The position numbers and the translations under genes are program-made. Below the pieces are notes generated by a model. It did no database searches, was not told where the DNA came from, and was given only the letters and a program-made list of their open reading frames with translations. Below, one piece after another: positions 45,548 through 56,900 of a stretch of DNA of 64,000 bases (positions within the stretch are counted from its first letter, which is position 1; every line of letters begins with the position of its first letter). Source of the DNA: Lineus longissimus (Eukaryota; Nemertea; Pilidiophora; Heteronemertea; Lineidae); assembly GCF_910592395.1 (NCBI RefSeq), contig NC_088308.1:16755501-16819500 (forward strand), in the 5' to 3' direction.

Positions 45548-45934
45548 ATCCCGTTTGGATAATAAAATTGATTGGTAAATTGATAAGTAAATCTTTTCTT
45601 TAATTTATTCGTTAACAGCAAGACTTCTTTATTGGGACATTCTGCAGACCCATATAGGCCCTAGATTAGAAATTTCTGGTCAACGAACACATAGGCATAA
45701 AATGAGGACGCCAGGTGTATTGTATTCATTCATTCAGTACAGGACTACCCCATGTCAATGTTCATGTCTTTTATCCACTTACGTGGAAGGCATTGACATT
45801 GCCCACGAAAAGGGAGTCAATTATCAGCTGTGGCTGTTCTTTCTAATGTTCGCCGGCCACCAGTAAAATCGGCCTATTCATTTGGACTTATTTTTACGAT
45901 TCAGCCGCGCTCGGTTAAGTGGGAGAAGACAGTA

Positions 45935-46849
45935 TGTTACATGTATGTCACATGAATGATCACCAGATTCTTGAAGAACTAACTGTACGTAGGCTGTTCT
46001 TGGGTGAAACCTAAATCATTCTGAAAAATGAGAACGAACCATAGCTAGGCAAAAACCAGCCGAAAAGAACGATCACAGTTAGAGCAAGGATAGTCAAAAA
46101 TGTCCCCTGGAAAAAGTGTCCGGTCCTTTCGTATTCTGACCGATTATGGCATATGATTGCATGTCTTTAGAGACCATTACCGTCATTGCACACCATGAGA
46201 ATTGCTTGCGCTGTTCGACGAAGCCTCCAATCGGGCCAGACGTGACTGGACCCCCTGAGAGGATTATGTCACGACTGTAGAGAACCATTCAGAAAAATAA
46301 GTCTCTCGCAGACAAAAGCTCCCCTTACAATGACCGCGTAACCACAACAAAGAACAAACCCTTAATGTATACCCTACATGTACATACCATGCTTGCGTGT
46401 GTAGAGTGCATACAATTTTATGACTTCTGGTTGAAAAGAGGGTAGTCTTAAGAAAATACAACTGTGTGCATAATTGTTACGAAGGCAAACATCGCCGTTA
46501 GGGCTTGAATTGCCAGAGACTCCATTCCCAAAGGCTAACGGTCGATATGCGTACGAACAGCGAGGATCGACATCATGACTTCTATTTCTGACGGCAGCCG
46601 GAACATCATGAGCACTGATTGAAAGGACCGGACTTGAGTTGGAGTAAACATCGATGAAGTAAGCTTATTGATTGGTCGCTTGTGATGCCTCTCCATACGA
46701 GAGGGTGTGATAAATAGCAGAACACCCAGAGGGGGCAACCGGGGACACTCACACACACTCCGCGGCCGGATAGGATCCACACGCTGATTGAATCATTCTG
46801 CTCCTTCACGTATGTGCCACATCATCAGGAACCGTGCCAACCAGACACC
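45935..46849. other. intergenic DNA upstream of the GT32 gene
   Basis: No coding exon is supported; minus-strand open frames here lack domain features. The last 150 bases are the presumed promoter/5' UTR of the gene starting at 46850; GATAAATAG at about 46707 is a weak TATA-like word. Confidence 0.4.
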
Positions 46850-49800
46850 ATGCCAACAATGCCACTGCTAGCTGTGTCCTCGGATGATGAAAAGATGGAT
46901 GACCACGCCAGACTTACAACCATATTGGACATTCCAGGTAAGTTGTCAGCTGAATTTTGAATACTTGTTGTCGGAACCTTCATTGGGGAGAGAGCTGAAC
47001 GGTTTCGATAAAGACAAACCAGAGCCAAAACAAAACAAAAGCACACACTCGGAACACGTCAGAAGGATTGAAGATAAATTTTCATTGCCATAAGCCACTT
47101 TAACCCTTTCATCGGGCTTTTGTTCAATGTGAAACGCATGACTGGTCCATGCCAAAACAAATTTTGACAGAATATGGTTTATTGAAATAGATCCATGGTA
47201 GCCCCCCGATTTCGTAATACAGGTGTTGATCATGAGTTATCGACCGGTAATAGAAGTGGACAGTGTCCCTGTGAAAAAAGTGTCCGGCCCTATTAGCCTA
47301 CGGATTATGGTATGGAGGACGTGATCGTCAACAGCTGATTTATGATTTTTGGTTTATGATTTTTTTATTATTGCGCCTGACATGTGATGTTACTTTTGAA
47401 CAGAACTGGGTTTTCCTTCTCCACTGCACCATATTTGCCCATCAGACAGTCACCTAGACAATCATCAATCAGGAATAACTAACAACTTAAAGTTGCGTGA
47501 CAGAGGCTTGGTTACGTCAGCCTCTGCTTTGTTGGTCTGGGCTGCAAATAGACACAACTTGTTGTCTTTCAAGTTCGCACGCCAGGGCAAAAATGATAAC
47601 TAATAAGAAATTACCAAAACATATCACGAATATATTGGTATTGTTGAATAAAATATGCGAAGCAAATATTGTCATGCGTGCGACCATGGAGGTATTATTA
47701 AGATAATACCTCCATGGTGCGACTGTGTGCGGATAAATAAATGCTTGCTTTCACGACAAGCACTCTCGCCATCAATGCAAATGGTAGTTTGATCAAATAC
47801 ATGTATGTAATTAAGAAAACAAGCGACTGTGACTATCCACCTCAGGCGCATTAATATAACTGAATGTACTGATTGAAACAGTTCTTTTCACTCTGTACTA
47901 CATGTATCATGTAGGAGCCAGTTTTCGCGGGTCTTATCACGAAGTGCAGATTTACTAGCTTCCAGCGATTCCATACACGCAAAAGCTTATTTATTACGAA
48001 ATTTGAGATCAATAACGAAATATCTGGGGTGCTGCGTGGATGTTTTAAGCGTGAATTAATCTTGAAATCGCTCACTGAAAGATCGATGCAGACCAAAACA
48101 AATCCGAAGCGGCTCCCCCATTTTCGCGGGTATTGCGCATGCGCGACTGATTGTTGTGTTTCTGTGTCGTGTGCATGATCCTAGGTATTGACCCAGTGTT
48201 TTGAACGTAATAAGAGAATTGCTTGCCTGTTTAGGACGCATTTTGGGCGCTTTCTTTGCGGAACGAAATGAAAATCAAAAATCAGAAAATTTCTTCTCTG
48301 GAAACGAAGTGACGCGCGAGAAAACGGGAAAAAACGGGTTTTCGCGAAATTGGGGATGACTCGAAATTGGGGAGCAGCACCATACATGTACCTGTATTAA
48401 CTGTAATATAAAATCAACTGTTTCATGAAGCACGGGGGAAGTAAGAAAAAATGTACATGTATTGATATGACCGGTGACGTTGATGGGATAGACCCTCTTT
48501 GACTGCATGGATACAATACATTTGATGATTTGTTGAGTGATCCTACCCTACATGCTTGTAGGCGGCCGTATGCCATCGATTGTCACAGCTTTAGAAAGGC
48601 CTGACAGTGACTGAGTGCGCCAAACAAATAGTTACAATGTACATTGTAACACGGACCTATACACACTCAAATCCCGAGGCGGTTCATTCGTCTATGAAGA
48701 GGAGGGATAAGGCCGGTCCACTGCAACCGGGGTGCATGGACATGGAGGTACAAGAGGTGTGAAATGTGTGTTGCTTGCACATGTAAGGTCTAAAGATACG
48801 TGATAGGCCTAATTGCGTCAGACCTTCTTTTACTGCTAATAAAAGTTTTTAACATTTTTCTCAATCAAGTACTTAAAATTATTTCTTATCTTCCAGGTAA
48901 CAGTCCATCCATTCAACACCACACAATTCCACTAACTAAATCCCTTCGCAAGAAAGCCGCGAACGAAGACAATGACTTCGGTGGGTGCCGATTCCCCCGA
49001 CCAAACAAGAAGTTCTTTATGCAAATGTTCATTTTCATCAGCTTGTTAAACCTTTTCGTCTTCATGTATGTGCAGCGGATATTGGTACAAGTCCATTTCA
49101 CGATACCTTTGACGAGGAAAATAAACATTTTCGTAAATCGAGTTGTAAACAGAGTCGAACACAGTATCCCAGTTGTGTACACGGAAAGCGACACCTGGAC
49201 TGCATCATTTCTAGTCCGGCACAAACCAAACATCCCGCATATCCTGCATCAAACATGGCGCGATCAGAGAATTCCTGTGAAGTTTGTCCCGTTTTTGTTA
49301 AGCTGGACGGAGACGCACCCAGATTGGGAATACTGGATGTGGAGCGATGAAGACAATGATAACTTCGTCAAGAAATGTTACCCTGATTTATATAAGCAGT
49401 ACCTAGACTATGGACAAAAAATACATCGTGTTGATGTTGCGAGGTATCTAATGTTGCATCAGTTTGGTGGCGTTTACGCCGATATTGATACGAAGTCTTT
49501 ACGAAATATGGACAACCTTACTCATATTCATAACTTTATCCTGCCGAAGGAGCCTCCAGAACATGCGGTTCTCATGTGGGAGAAGCCCAGCCTTGCTGGC
49601 AACGCTGTGCTTGCCTCACGCCCGGGCCATCCCTTTCTTGAATTTATCATAACAAAGCTCTCCGAGAATGCAAAACTTGGGACTGACTATGAAGTTACTG
49701 CGAAAACAGGTTCAGATATGCTCGATCGAATGATCCGGCTTTATTCGAAACAGAACTTTACTCGGACTGATCATTGGAACGCGACGGTCTACTTTGCAGA

Positions 49801-50128
49801 CTCCACGTTTTTCCTACCCACTTTCGCAGATTACAGCGAACCAATCATTCGTGAGGTTTGCAACCAGCGCGTGACCATGAAAGAAATTCGCCATTATAGG
49901 GTATGTCAGCATTTGAAGAAGACACTTTTTGAGAATCGGGTCCCACCCGAGGCATACACGAATCATAGGTGGTTGCGATACTATTCCGTGATTAAGCAAT
50001 CAGATGATTATATAACGAACTACAGCGATTTGAAGGAACGCGCAGCCATGAGTAGAAACGTCTCGAAAATCATTGATGAATTAAAGTTCGATGAAAAGAC
50101 AAGACGTTGTCTGAGGAGCACTTTCTAG
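46850..50128 (+). CDS. GT32 (OCH1-like / Gly_transf_sug) type II membrane glycosyltransferase, two exons
   Basis: Exon 1 (46850-46937, MPTMPLLAVSSDDEK... to DIP|G, GTAAGT donor) and exon 2 (48897-50128, after TCTTCCAG) join in phase 1 to 439 residues. A cytoplasmic tail is followed by a signal-anchor helix (MFIFISLLNLFVFMYV), typical of Golgi enzymes. The catalytic domain has IPHILHQTWRDQRIP, WEYWMWSDEDN, HRVDVARYLMLHQFGG and the metal-binding VYADIDT (DxD). Then come acceptor-side motifs (GNAVLASRPGHPF, TGSDML). The family transfers mannose, galactose or N-acetylglucosamine from a nucleotide sugar in the Golgi lumen; the exact substrate is unknown. The enzyme looks intact. Intron 1 (about 1.96 kb) carries a 16-bp perfect hairpin at 47683. 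Confidence 0.85.
47683..47718. repeat. perfect 16-bp stem, 4-base loop hairpin
   Basis: ACCATGGAGGTATTAT, loop TAAG, then the exact complement. It lies in intron 1 of the GT32 gene. Function unknown. Confidence 0.8.
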
Positions 50129-51397
50129 CCATTTTAAAATTTAATTTAAGCTTTAATTCTTTTATAGTTATTGTGGTGGTTACAAAGTTGATGTTTTCTC
50201 TGACGTTGTGATAGTGTACTTAGTCGGTGCTGCTGTTAGCAAAGAGTGACAATAAGTGTTCGTGAAATCTGCACTGTCCTAGTCCGTTTCAGGACAGAAA
50301 TACTATCTTTGAGTTCAATATGTTTTAAGACTACATTAAAGTTTACTCTGTCCATATACTGTCTCATCGTCTTTCGCTGAAGCAACATCATATAATCCAT
50401 TCGTAAATGTTTTGTCCGAATCATTTTGAGCCTTGGAGCCCGGAATACCGGTTGAATTTCTTCGAAGTTACTTTTTTTGATCTCATCTTCGTGACCGAAT
50501 AGAGTTTTTTTTGGTCCAGTATTTCGCGCTCCACAGCCCAAAACGACGCCGACCAAATATTTACGAATGGAAAATGATCCACCCTGCGTGATCAGCATAC
50601 AGCACTGCTTGGGGCACCCCTTCTGTCCCTCGGTTCCATGATATGTTATGATATCTTATCATCGTCATCGTCTTATCATGTGGTCTAGGATGCTGATACT
50701 ACAAAATAGCAACCTGTGCATCCGGATCTACATGTATGTAGACGACTTCGATTACAAAACCTGTGAATCTGCCCAGTTGTTCGTCTGCTGAAGTACCACA
50801 AAAATCTCGATATGCTCGGATCAGTTGTTAGACAGTTGACTAGGGTACAGCACGCTCAGCGTTACCTTTTGCTGGGGCCCGTCTGTGTCAGAGCCACTAT
50901 TTTTTGTCCCTGACGTAAGGATGGTGTACAAGTGATGATTTTAAGTTATAAATGCCAAAATCTGTCCGACAGGTTGTGATTGGTACATGTATCTGTCAAA
51001 CCAAAGGGTTGGTGTCTGTCAATGGCAGACACCACCTCTTGTTATAGAGTATCCTCTTCAATTTCGGATGTCAACATGCGGCTAGGTTCGGAAGCTACTG
51101 AAAAGCCAAGAAAGTCACAATCAGCCCTCATATTGCTGCTATTACATTCATATTACCAATGGAAAAAACGTGAATGTTCGTTAATAAATGATGTTCAGTT
51201 AACATGTCGGTCGTGAATCCGTAACTGGAACCGACTGGAGTGGGATTTTATGGCTACTATTACCAATTTTCACCCATCGTCAAGGAAATATGCGGTAGAG
51301 TTTGGTATTAAGGAGTAAATGATATTATTGATATCCGTATAATCGTCGGACGAATCAGGTGACCTAGAAATGGACAAATAATTAGCTGTTTGAGAGT
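50129..51397. other. intergenic DNA after the GT32 gene
   Basis: 3' UTR of the GT32 gene (ATTAAA near 50335 is a possible signal) followed by unannotated sequence. A 120-codon minus-strand open frame at 50236-50598 has no recognisable domain and no splice context, and I do not call it. Confidence 0.4.
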
Positions 51398-51404
51398 ATT
51401 TAAG
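51398..51404 (+). promoter_or_regulatory. candidate TATA box
   Basis: TATTTAA about 40 bases before the ATG at 51442, spaced as expected for a core promoter of the small signal-peptide exon. Confidence 0.3.
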
Positions 51405-51441
51405 CCTATGTTTATTGCGCGACGACAGTCAATGCGGGACG

Positions 51442-51544
51442 ATGAGACGTCGATTAGTGATTTGTTGTGTTTTGGTTGTGGTTGTGGTGAAGGCAAATCA
51501 ATTCGATACTATATTACCATCTTATCTGAATCCGTGCCACTCAG
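51442..51544 (+). CDS. orphan first exon encoding a signal peptide
   Basis: The ATG opens MRRRLVICCVLVVVVVK, a clear signal-peptide pattern, then about 17 residues ending PCHS before CTCAG|GTAAGT (phase 1). A TATTTAA lies at the right distance upstream. I found no downstream exon that completes it before the astacin gene starts its own signal peptide at 53913, and the phase does not match astacin exon 2 (phase 2). It may be the start of a gene whose other exons I do not recognise, a remnant, or chance. Confidence 0.35.
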
Positions 51545-51971
51545 GTAAGTCGTGCATTATTTTTATTGTTGGGCGTTGATTCACTAACGCCCTTCGGACG
51601 GAGTCAATGTGACAGATAACAAAGTTATCCAGAAGGACAAAACCCCTTACGATAGATTGCTGAGTAACGAAAAAATGGCTGTTGCAACCCTGATGATGAC
51701 CAAACCTTAACAATACAGAGCCTTGCATTTGGGACTTACAATTCAAGGAATGTCTGTTATATTTAGAAAGCAGAGCAATACATGTATGCACCGCTTACGA
51801 GCTCGGCTGTCAACAGCATTTTGCCTTCATATCGACTAATGCATTGTTTGGTTCTGCAAAGCAGCATACTAGCACCTGTTGGCCAAGTGGTCGATGTAAC
51901 AGAAGTGTCATCCCTCCGAGTCTCTCTATAAAGCCTCTATAAAGCCTGCTTGACAGAAGCAATATCTGTAT

Positions 51972-52202
51972 ACACTCTTATATGAAATAGTTAAAATAAC
52001 TATTTAATAGCAATTATTATTACTCTGGTAGTTGCTATTGCACCGACTATGAAATAAGTTGCTTTTAACAATCAAAATAATTTTTAACCATTTTAGTGGT
52101 AGTTTTTCTACTTTTTTTAGTTGAATTAGTTTTTACTAATTTCACAGTGGTGCAATAGCAACTACCAAATTAGTTGTTTTTACCAATAAATTTTAAGAGT
52201 GT
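51972..52202 (+). mobile_element. MITE, copy B of the TAGTTGCTATTGC family
   Basis: 231 bp bounded by ACACTCTTA and TAAGAGTGT (inverted). Inside, GGTAGTTGCTATTGCACC and its complement GGTGCAATAGCAACTACC face each other, so the whole element is a hairpin. No coding capacity. Confidence 0.7.
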
Positions 52203-52585
52203 AAGAGCTTGGAATCCTATGGGCTTGTTGCTCAACTGGACGTTCGTGTTTTGTCTTTGTCTATAGCCCCGAGGCGTAGTTGAGTCCCTGTATTCGCCTG
52301 GCATGCCTGGGATGCTACCACCGGTGAGCCCTATATACCCTCAGTTTGACCCAAAGTTACAAGGATTATGATGATTGCTATTTACTGTTTACTCCTTCAT
52401 TCTGCAAATATAGACACTAAAGCCAGTTATTGACAGTATTGGCCATGGTCAACTCGCTAATATCACGCATCATGTTCAGATGGTTGTCAAGTGTGTCTGC
52501 ATTTCGGTCAGTCATCAGTGCCCCATTAAACAGAGAAACACCACCTAGGATGACAACATTATCAAATCGTCTTGTTATAAATGCA

Positions 52586-52950
52586 GATGCATATCTACTA
52601 TAGAGTATGCATTATCCGGCTGTCTAAAGAACAGCGAACCCGTATTGATTAATTGAATATCCATGTTCAGGACTAGACTACAAGCTTGTCCATCGTTGCG
52701 CAACACAACTTCTGTTGTTGCAGTTTCCTCATATAAACGTGGTAATTTTCTGAGGTTCAGACAGCAAAATGAAAAGTTGTCAACTTTTGCTTTACCGTCA
52801 TTCTTAACGGAGTTCTTCCCATGAACTATGGTGATGCTGATACTGCTGATCAGGCACGCCCAGTCCCTGAACATGGCTATTCAATGAATCAATGCGGGTT
52901 CGCTGTTCTTTAGAGAGCCGGATAATGCATACTCTACAGTATCTATCATC
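52586..52950. repeat. long hairpin: about 88-bp inverted arms, 184-bp loop
   Basis: Left arm 52586-52676 and right arm 52861-52950 pair at roughly 90 percent, including GAGTATGCATTATCCGGCT and AAAGAACAGCGAACCCG. No terminal repeat of a known family and no coding sequence inside. Confidence 0.75.
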
Positions 52951-53912
52951 AGTGTTTATATATTGATACATCAACATGAAATTCATAACAGATGACATTT
53001 TCATGTGTCAACTGATTTATCATGTTATGTACTCCTGATCTCTTAATAATGGTTGCGATAAAAGGTCATTGACATGAGTTTCGGGAAATTGCAGGCAAAT
53101 TGTGTTTATTTTGTTCTACTTTGTGTATCTTTTTTTCTAAACAAATACATAATCGTAAAGACACTATTGGTCAATTGTATTTATAGTACATGGAATGTTG
53201 GAAATAGAACACAGAGGTACATTTGTATAGGCCTACACATCATTAAAGTACGCCTGCAGACTAGCAATGAGTTTTTGATGGCACGACTGTTCAGAAGATG
53301 AGCACTTAAATTGGATAGTTATCATTGGAAAATTGGATCATATATCTTTTTAAATCGCAAAATCATGACTACGGCCAAAGGTCCAAGACCCACGCAAAAT
53401 ACTGGCGCAATTCTCAATGCGCCTTGTACAAGTACTGACAATTAAGGTTTTCGCCTGAACAAAATGGCCAAAAACGCACCAACACCTACGTATACACGTC
53501 GGCCCTGATACACTATTTAGTTCCTTTGATTTGATTTTAATCAACATATTTATATGTAAGTAGTCTTACCTTATCGTTAGAGATACATGTACCATTAGCC
53601 TGAACTAAGAATGCCGCTGAGGGTTCGTTTACTTTTGGCCGGCTAATATATAACTGAGATTTCATGGCCGGTGCGGCGGTAATCAATACTCCACGAGAAG
53701 GGTATGCCAGTGGTACTCAACTATACAACGTCGTTATGGCTGAAGAGACAAAGAACCTTTTTAAACTTAAGTAGAACATGCCCGTCATATGAATATCACT
53801 GTCAAACCGAAGTGAAAGCATTGGAATAGGAATAGATGTACCGTGCATTGCATCTCCTGTTACGTGTGTGTCTTTTATAACGACCACAAAACTCGGCCGC
53901 GAAAACATACAC

Positions 53913-56900
53913 ATGTATTATTTTGGAAAACTTGCGCTGATTGTGAGCGTTTTGCTCAATGTTTCAGCGGGCTACTCAGATGATGCTGCGTTACTACCTG
54001 ACGAAGCACTGGATTTAAATCACGACCAGGAGGAGAAGGAGAAGAAAAAAGCGGGCAATGATGAGTCGAAGTAAGTCGTTGTTCTCAGCCCTGATTCATT
54101 GCCTTCAATAAACATATGCAAAAAGGGTATTTGAATAAAGAATAGGCCGGGTCTATTTGGCAAGCCGCTCGCCGAACCGGCATCTTTTTTTGTCCTGTTT
54201 GGAGAGCCGCTTGCCAAACAGCACTAAAAAGCCACCCTGTTCGGCCAGCCGGGCTTGCCAAACAGGTAAAAAATCTACCCTGTTTGGCGAGCTGGAGACT
54301 TTACTTTAATATAAATGAGTCCAGCTCTCCATTCAGGACAAGAAAACGTCGCTGTTTGGTAAGCCGGGCTTGCCAAGTAGTCACTTCCTAATATTAATGA
54401 GTTCGGCTCTCCATTCAGGACAAGAAAAAGTCGCTGTTTGGTAAGCCGGGCTTGCCAAATAGTCACTTCCTAAAGAATATTCAGGGCATTTTTAACTCCA
54501 ATTAACTTACTACAGCTCCACGCCTGTGACATGCTTCTTTCTATTCCCTTACTACCAGTCTTTAGATATATGCGATATACCGTAAAATCATTGCTGAAAG
54601 GTCAGTGATCGGACCTGTGGTATGCATGCAATGACATCTTAGAAGTGAGTTCAAGGTACATTGTGCATTACTCAATAGATATTTGCGTGCGCCATCTTTT
54701 CAGGGCCAGGGAAAGGAGAGGAGCCGTGGCCGGTGTGTGGCGCCTTTGGGACCATGCCGTCATACCCTACGAGATTGACGCATCTTTTACTGGTACGCAC
54801 AGGGTAGATTTTAAGCTACATTATGTAATAAGCAACTAAGGCGCAACAAAGTTTGATTGTAGTTCGTATAAGGTCATTGTAGAAAAAGGGAGTAGATTGC
54901 AGAAACCAACAGGCTACAGTGCTATGACCGAGTCTAAGAGTCATAATATATAAACAATATGTATTTTGTTTTTAGTTCTTCTGGTCTTGCCGCGGATTTG
55001 AAATGTTGAATAAAGGCTCACCGGAGGACTGATGATGAGGGTTGCAAAACCGTCTAATGAATATATATCGAAAGGCATTGCTTAGATCATGTGGATAGTT
55101 GTGGCCTTTGCCCCATCACCTGGACCCAACCGTGTCTCCTCTCATCGAAAAAACGGGTAGGCGCTCTACTAAACAGATATAATCCTAATTCAAATAATTC
55201 TGTCAGTAGTAAGTTGTGACTTTGTCATTGCTTCAGGTTATCAGCGGGCATTGTTCATGAATGCATTCCGCCAGTGGGAAGAGCGTACGTGCTTGTCCTT
55301 CGTCCCGAAAGAACCTGTTCATGATAACTGGATTATCATTACGAAAGGAGACTGTGGGTAATTATATCAGTTTATCGGTTACTCAGCTTGTTGTTGTGGA
55401 AAGAAACGATTTGGTACTAATCTCTTTCCTCACACCGTGGTCCTCGTGTGAAGCAGAAGATATGATGTTGTTTAAGAGTCAGATGCCACCTGTACAACGC
55501 GTATTAAACACACGTACAACTTTGAAATGTTTTCATCGCCGGCCCTTCCACTTTATGAAATCTATGAAAGTGTTTCATTTGCAAATGTAAACATCACTTC
55601 GGTTCATTGACAACTGCTTTTTTCCAGTTGCTCTTCTTTCGTCGGTAACAAGCGCCTCGGTGGTCAAGGTCTCTCAATTGGTCGCGGTTGCGACAAGTTT
55701 GGAATCATCCTGCACGAGCTGGGCCACACGATCGGGTACTGGCACGAGCAGAGCAGACCCGACAGGGACGAGTATGTGCTGGTCAAGTTGGACAATGTTG
55801 CAGCAGGTAGGGAGGCCAGGGATGGGTTTCCCGGGAGGTTCAAACAATACAGACTGTCTGATTGAAATTGAAAATGACGAAGTTTCTCTTTTAAAGTCTG
55901 TCCTAATTCCCCTCCACTTGCCACATAACAGTAGCTTCATTCACTTTTAGACACGTTTTAGGCAGTTTTTTCATTAAGGGAAAATTTAAACCTTGTTTTA
56001 GAATCAACAATCAAATATTTAGATGTTCCAAAAACGAAGTCATGATCCCAATTCTTACGCGAAGAAAGCTTAAATGTGACATCTGTTCACCTAACATGAT
56101 AGGCCTGCAGATGCCAAAAGTTGTGGATAACATCTTTTTTTCATAGGTCGTGGATACAACTTCAACAGGCAACCTGAATATGAAATCGACTCCCGCGGAG
56201 AGCCGTATGACTTCAATAGCATCATGCACTACTCTTCCCATCAGTTCAGCAAAAACAGGGGAGCTCAAACCATCATTCCTCGACCCAGTGCCAAGATGTT
56301 TATCGGACAGAGGGTCGCTCTGAGTGACGGGGATGTCAGACAGACTAAAAAGATGTACAGGTGTCCAAGTAAGTGCCTTCCTCTAGCATACAATGAATTT
56401 GTTATCAGTGAGCAAATCTATGTCATATCATAAACTTAAAGGTAACGCTTTATAGCACGAACTGAAATTGGATGAGTATTTGATGAATCGCCCTTTCGTG
56501 GCTCTCATGACTCTTTTGTGTGTAGCACATCATCGTCGTCGTTCGCATCTTGGGCGCTTAAGCTCGGTGTTCAGTTGGTCTATGCTATTGGCTATCGTAA
56601 ACCGCTGACGTTTGACTCCACAGTGGTTCATCTTGTCCCTGGTGAACATCTACTTACTAATCTGATTGCAATCTTATTTTTTTCCTGTAAACTTATGTCA
56701 TCGAAAGACCACTAAATTCCACTGCACTTACATGTATGTTTTGACATCTTCCTATGTTTTACAGAATGTGGGGAAACTCTGCAAAATTCGAAAGGCAGGT
56801 TTACAACACCTATGAAGAAATACGCCGGTATGGTGTGCCAGTGGCGAATCCACGTTTCGCCCGGTGAGAAAGTGACCTTCAACATCACGTCTATGTTTAT

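Larger units (their letters stand above)
36996..45932 (+). mobile_element. pogo-like DNA transposon carrying a nested 6-kb retrotransposon
   Basis: 26-bp perfect terminal inverted repeats lie at 36996-37021 and 45907-45932 (CTGTCTTCTCCCACTTAACC inward). Both are flanked by TA (36994-36995 and 45933-45934), the target duplication expected for Tc1/mariner/pogo elements. Between them lie a pogo-type transposase gene and an inserted tyrosine-recombinase retrotransposon (37390-43417). Without the insert the transposon would be about 2.9 kb. Confidence 0.8.

Noticed and set aside
48800-48896. N-terminal extension of the GT32 frame (starting at a GTG)
   Set aside because: It is intron sequence: TCTTCCAG ends at 48896 and the exon joins in phase to 46850-46937.
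50236-50598. 120-codon minus-strand open frame after the GT32 gene
   Set aside because: No domain, membrane segment or splice signals; probably chance.
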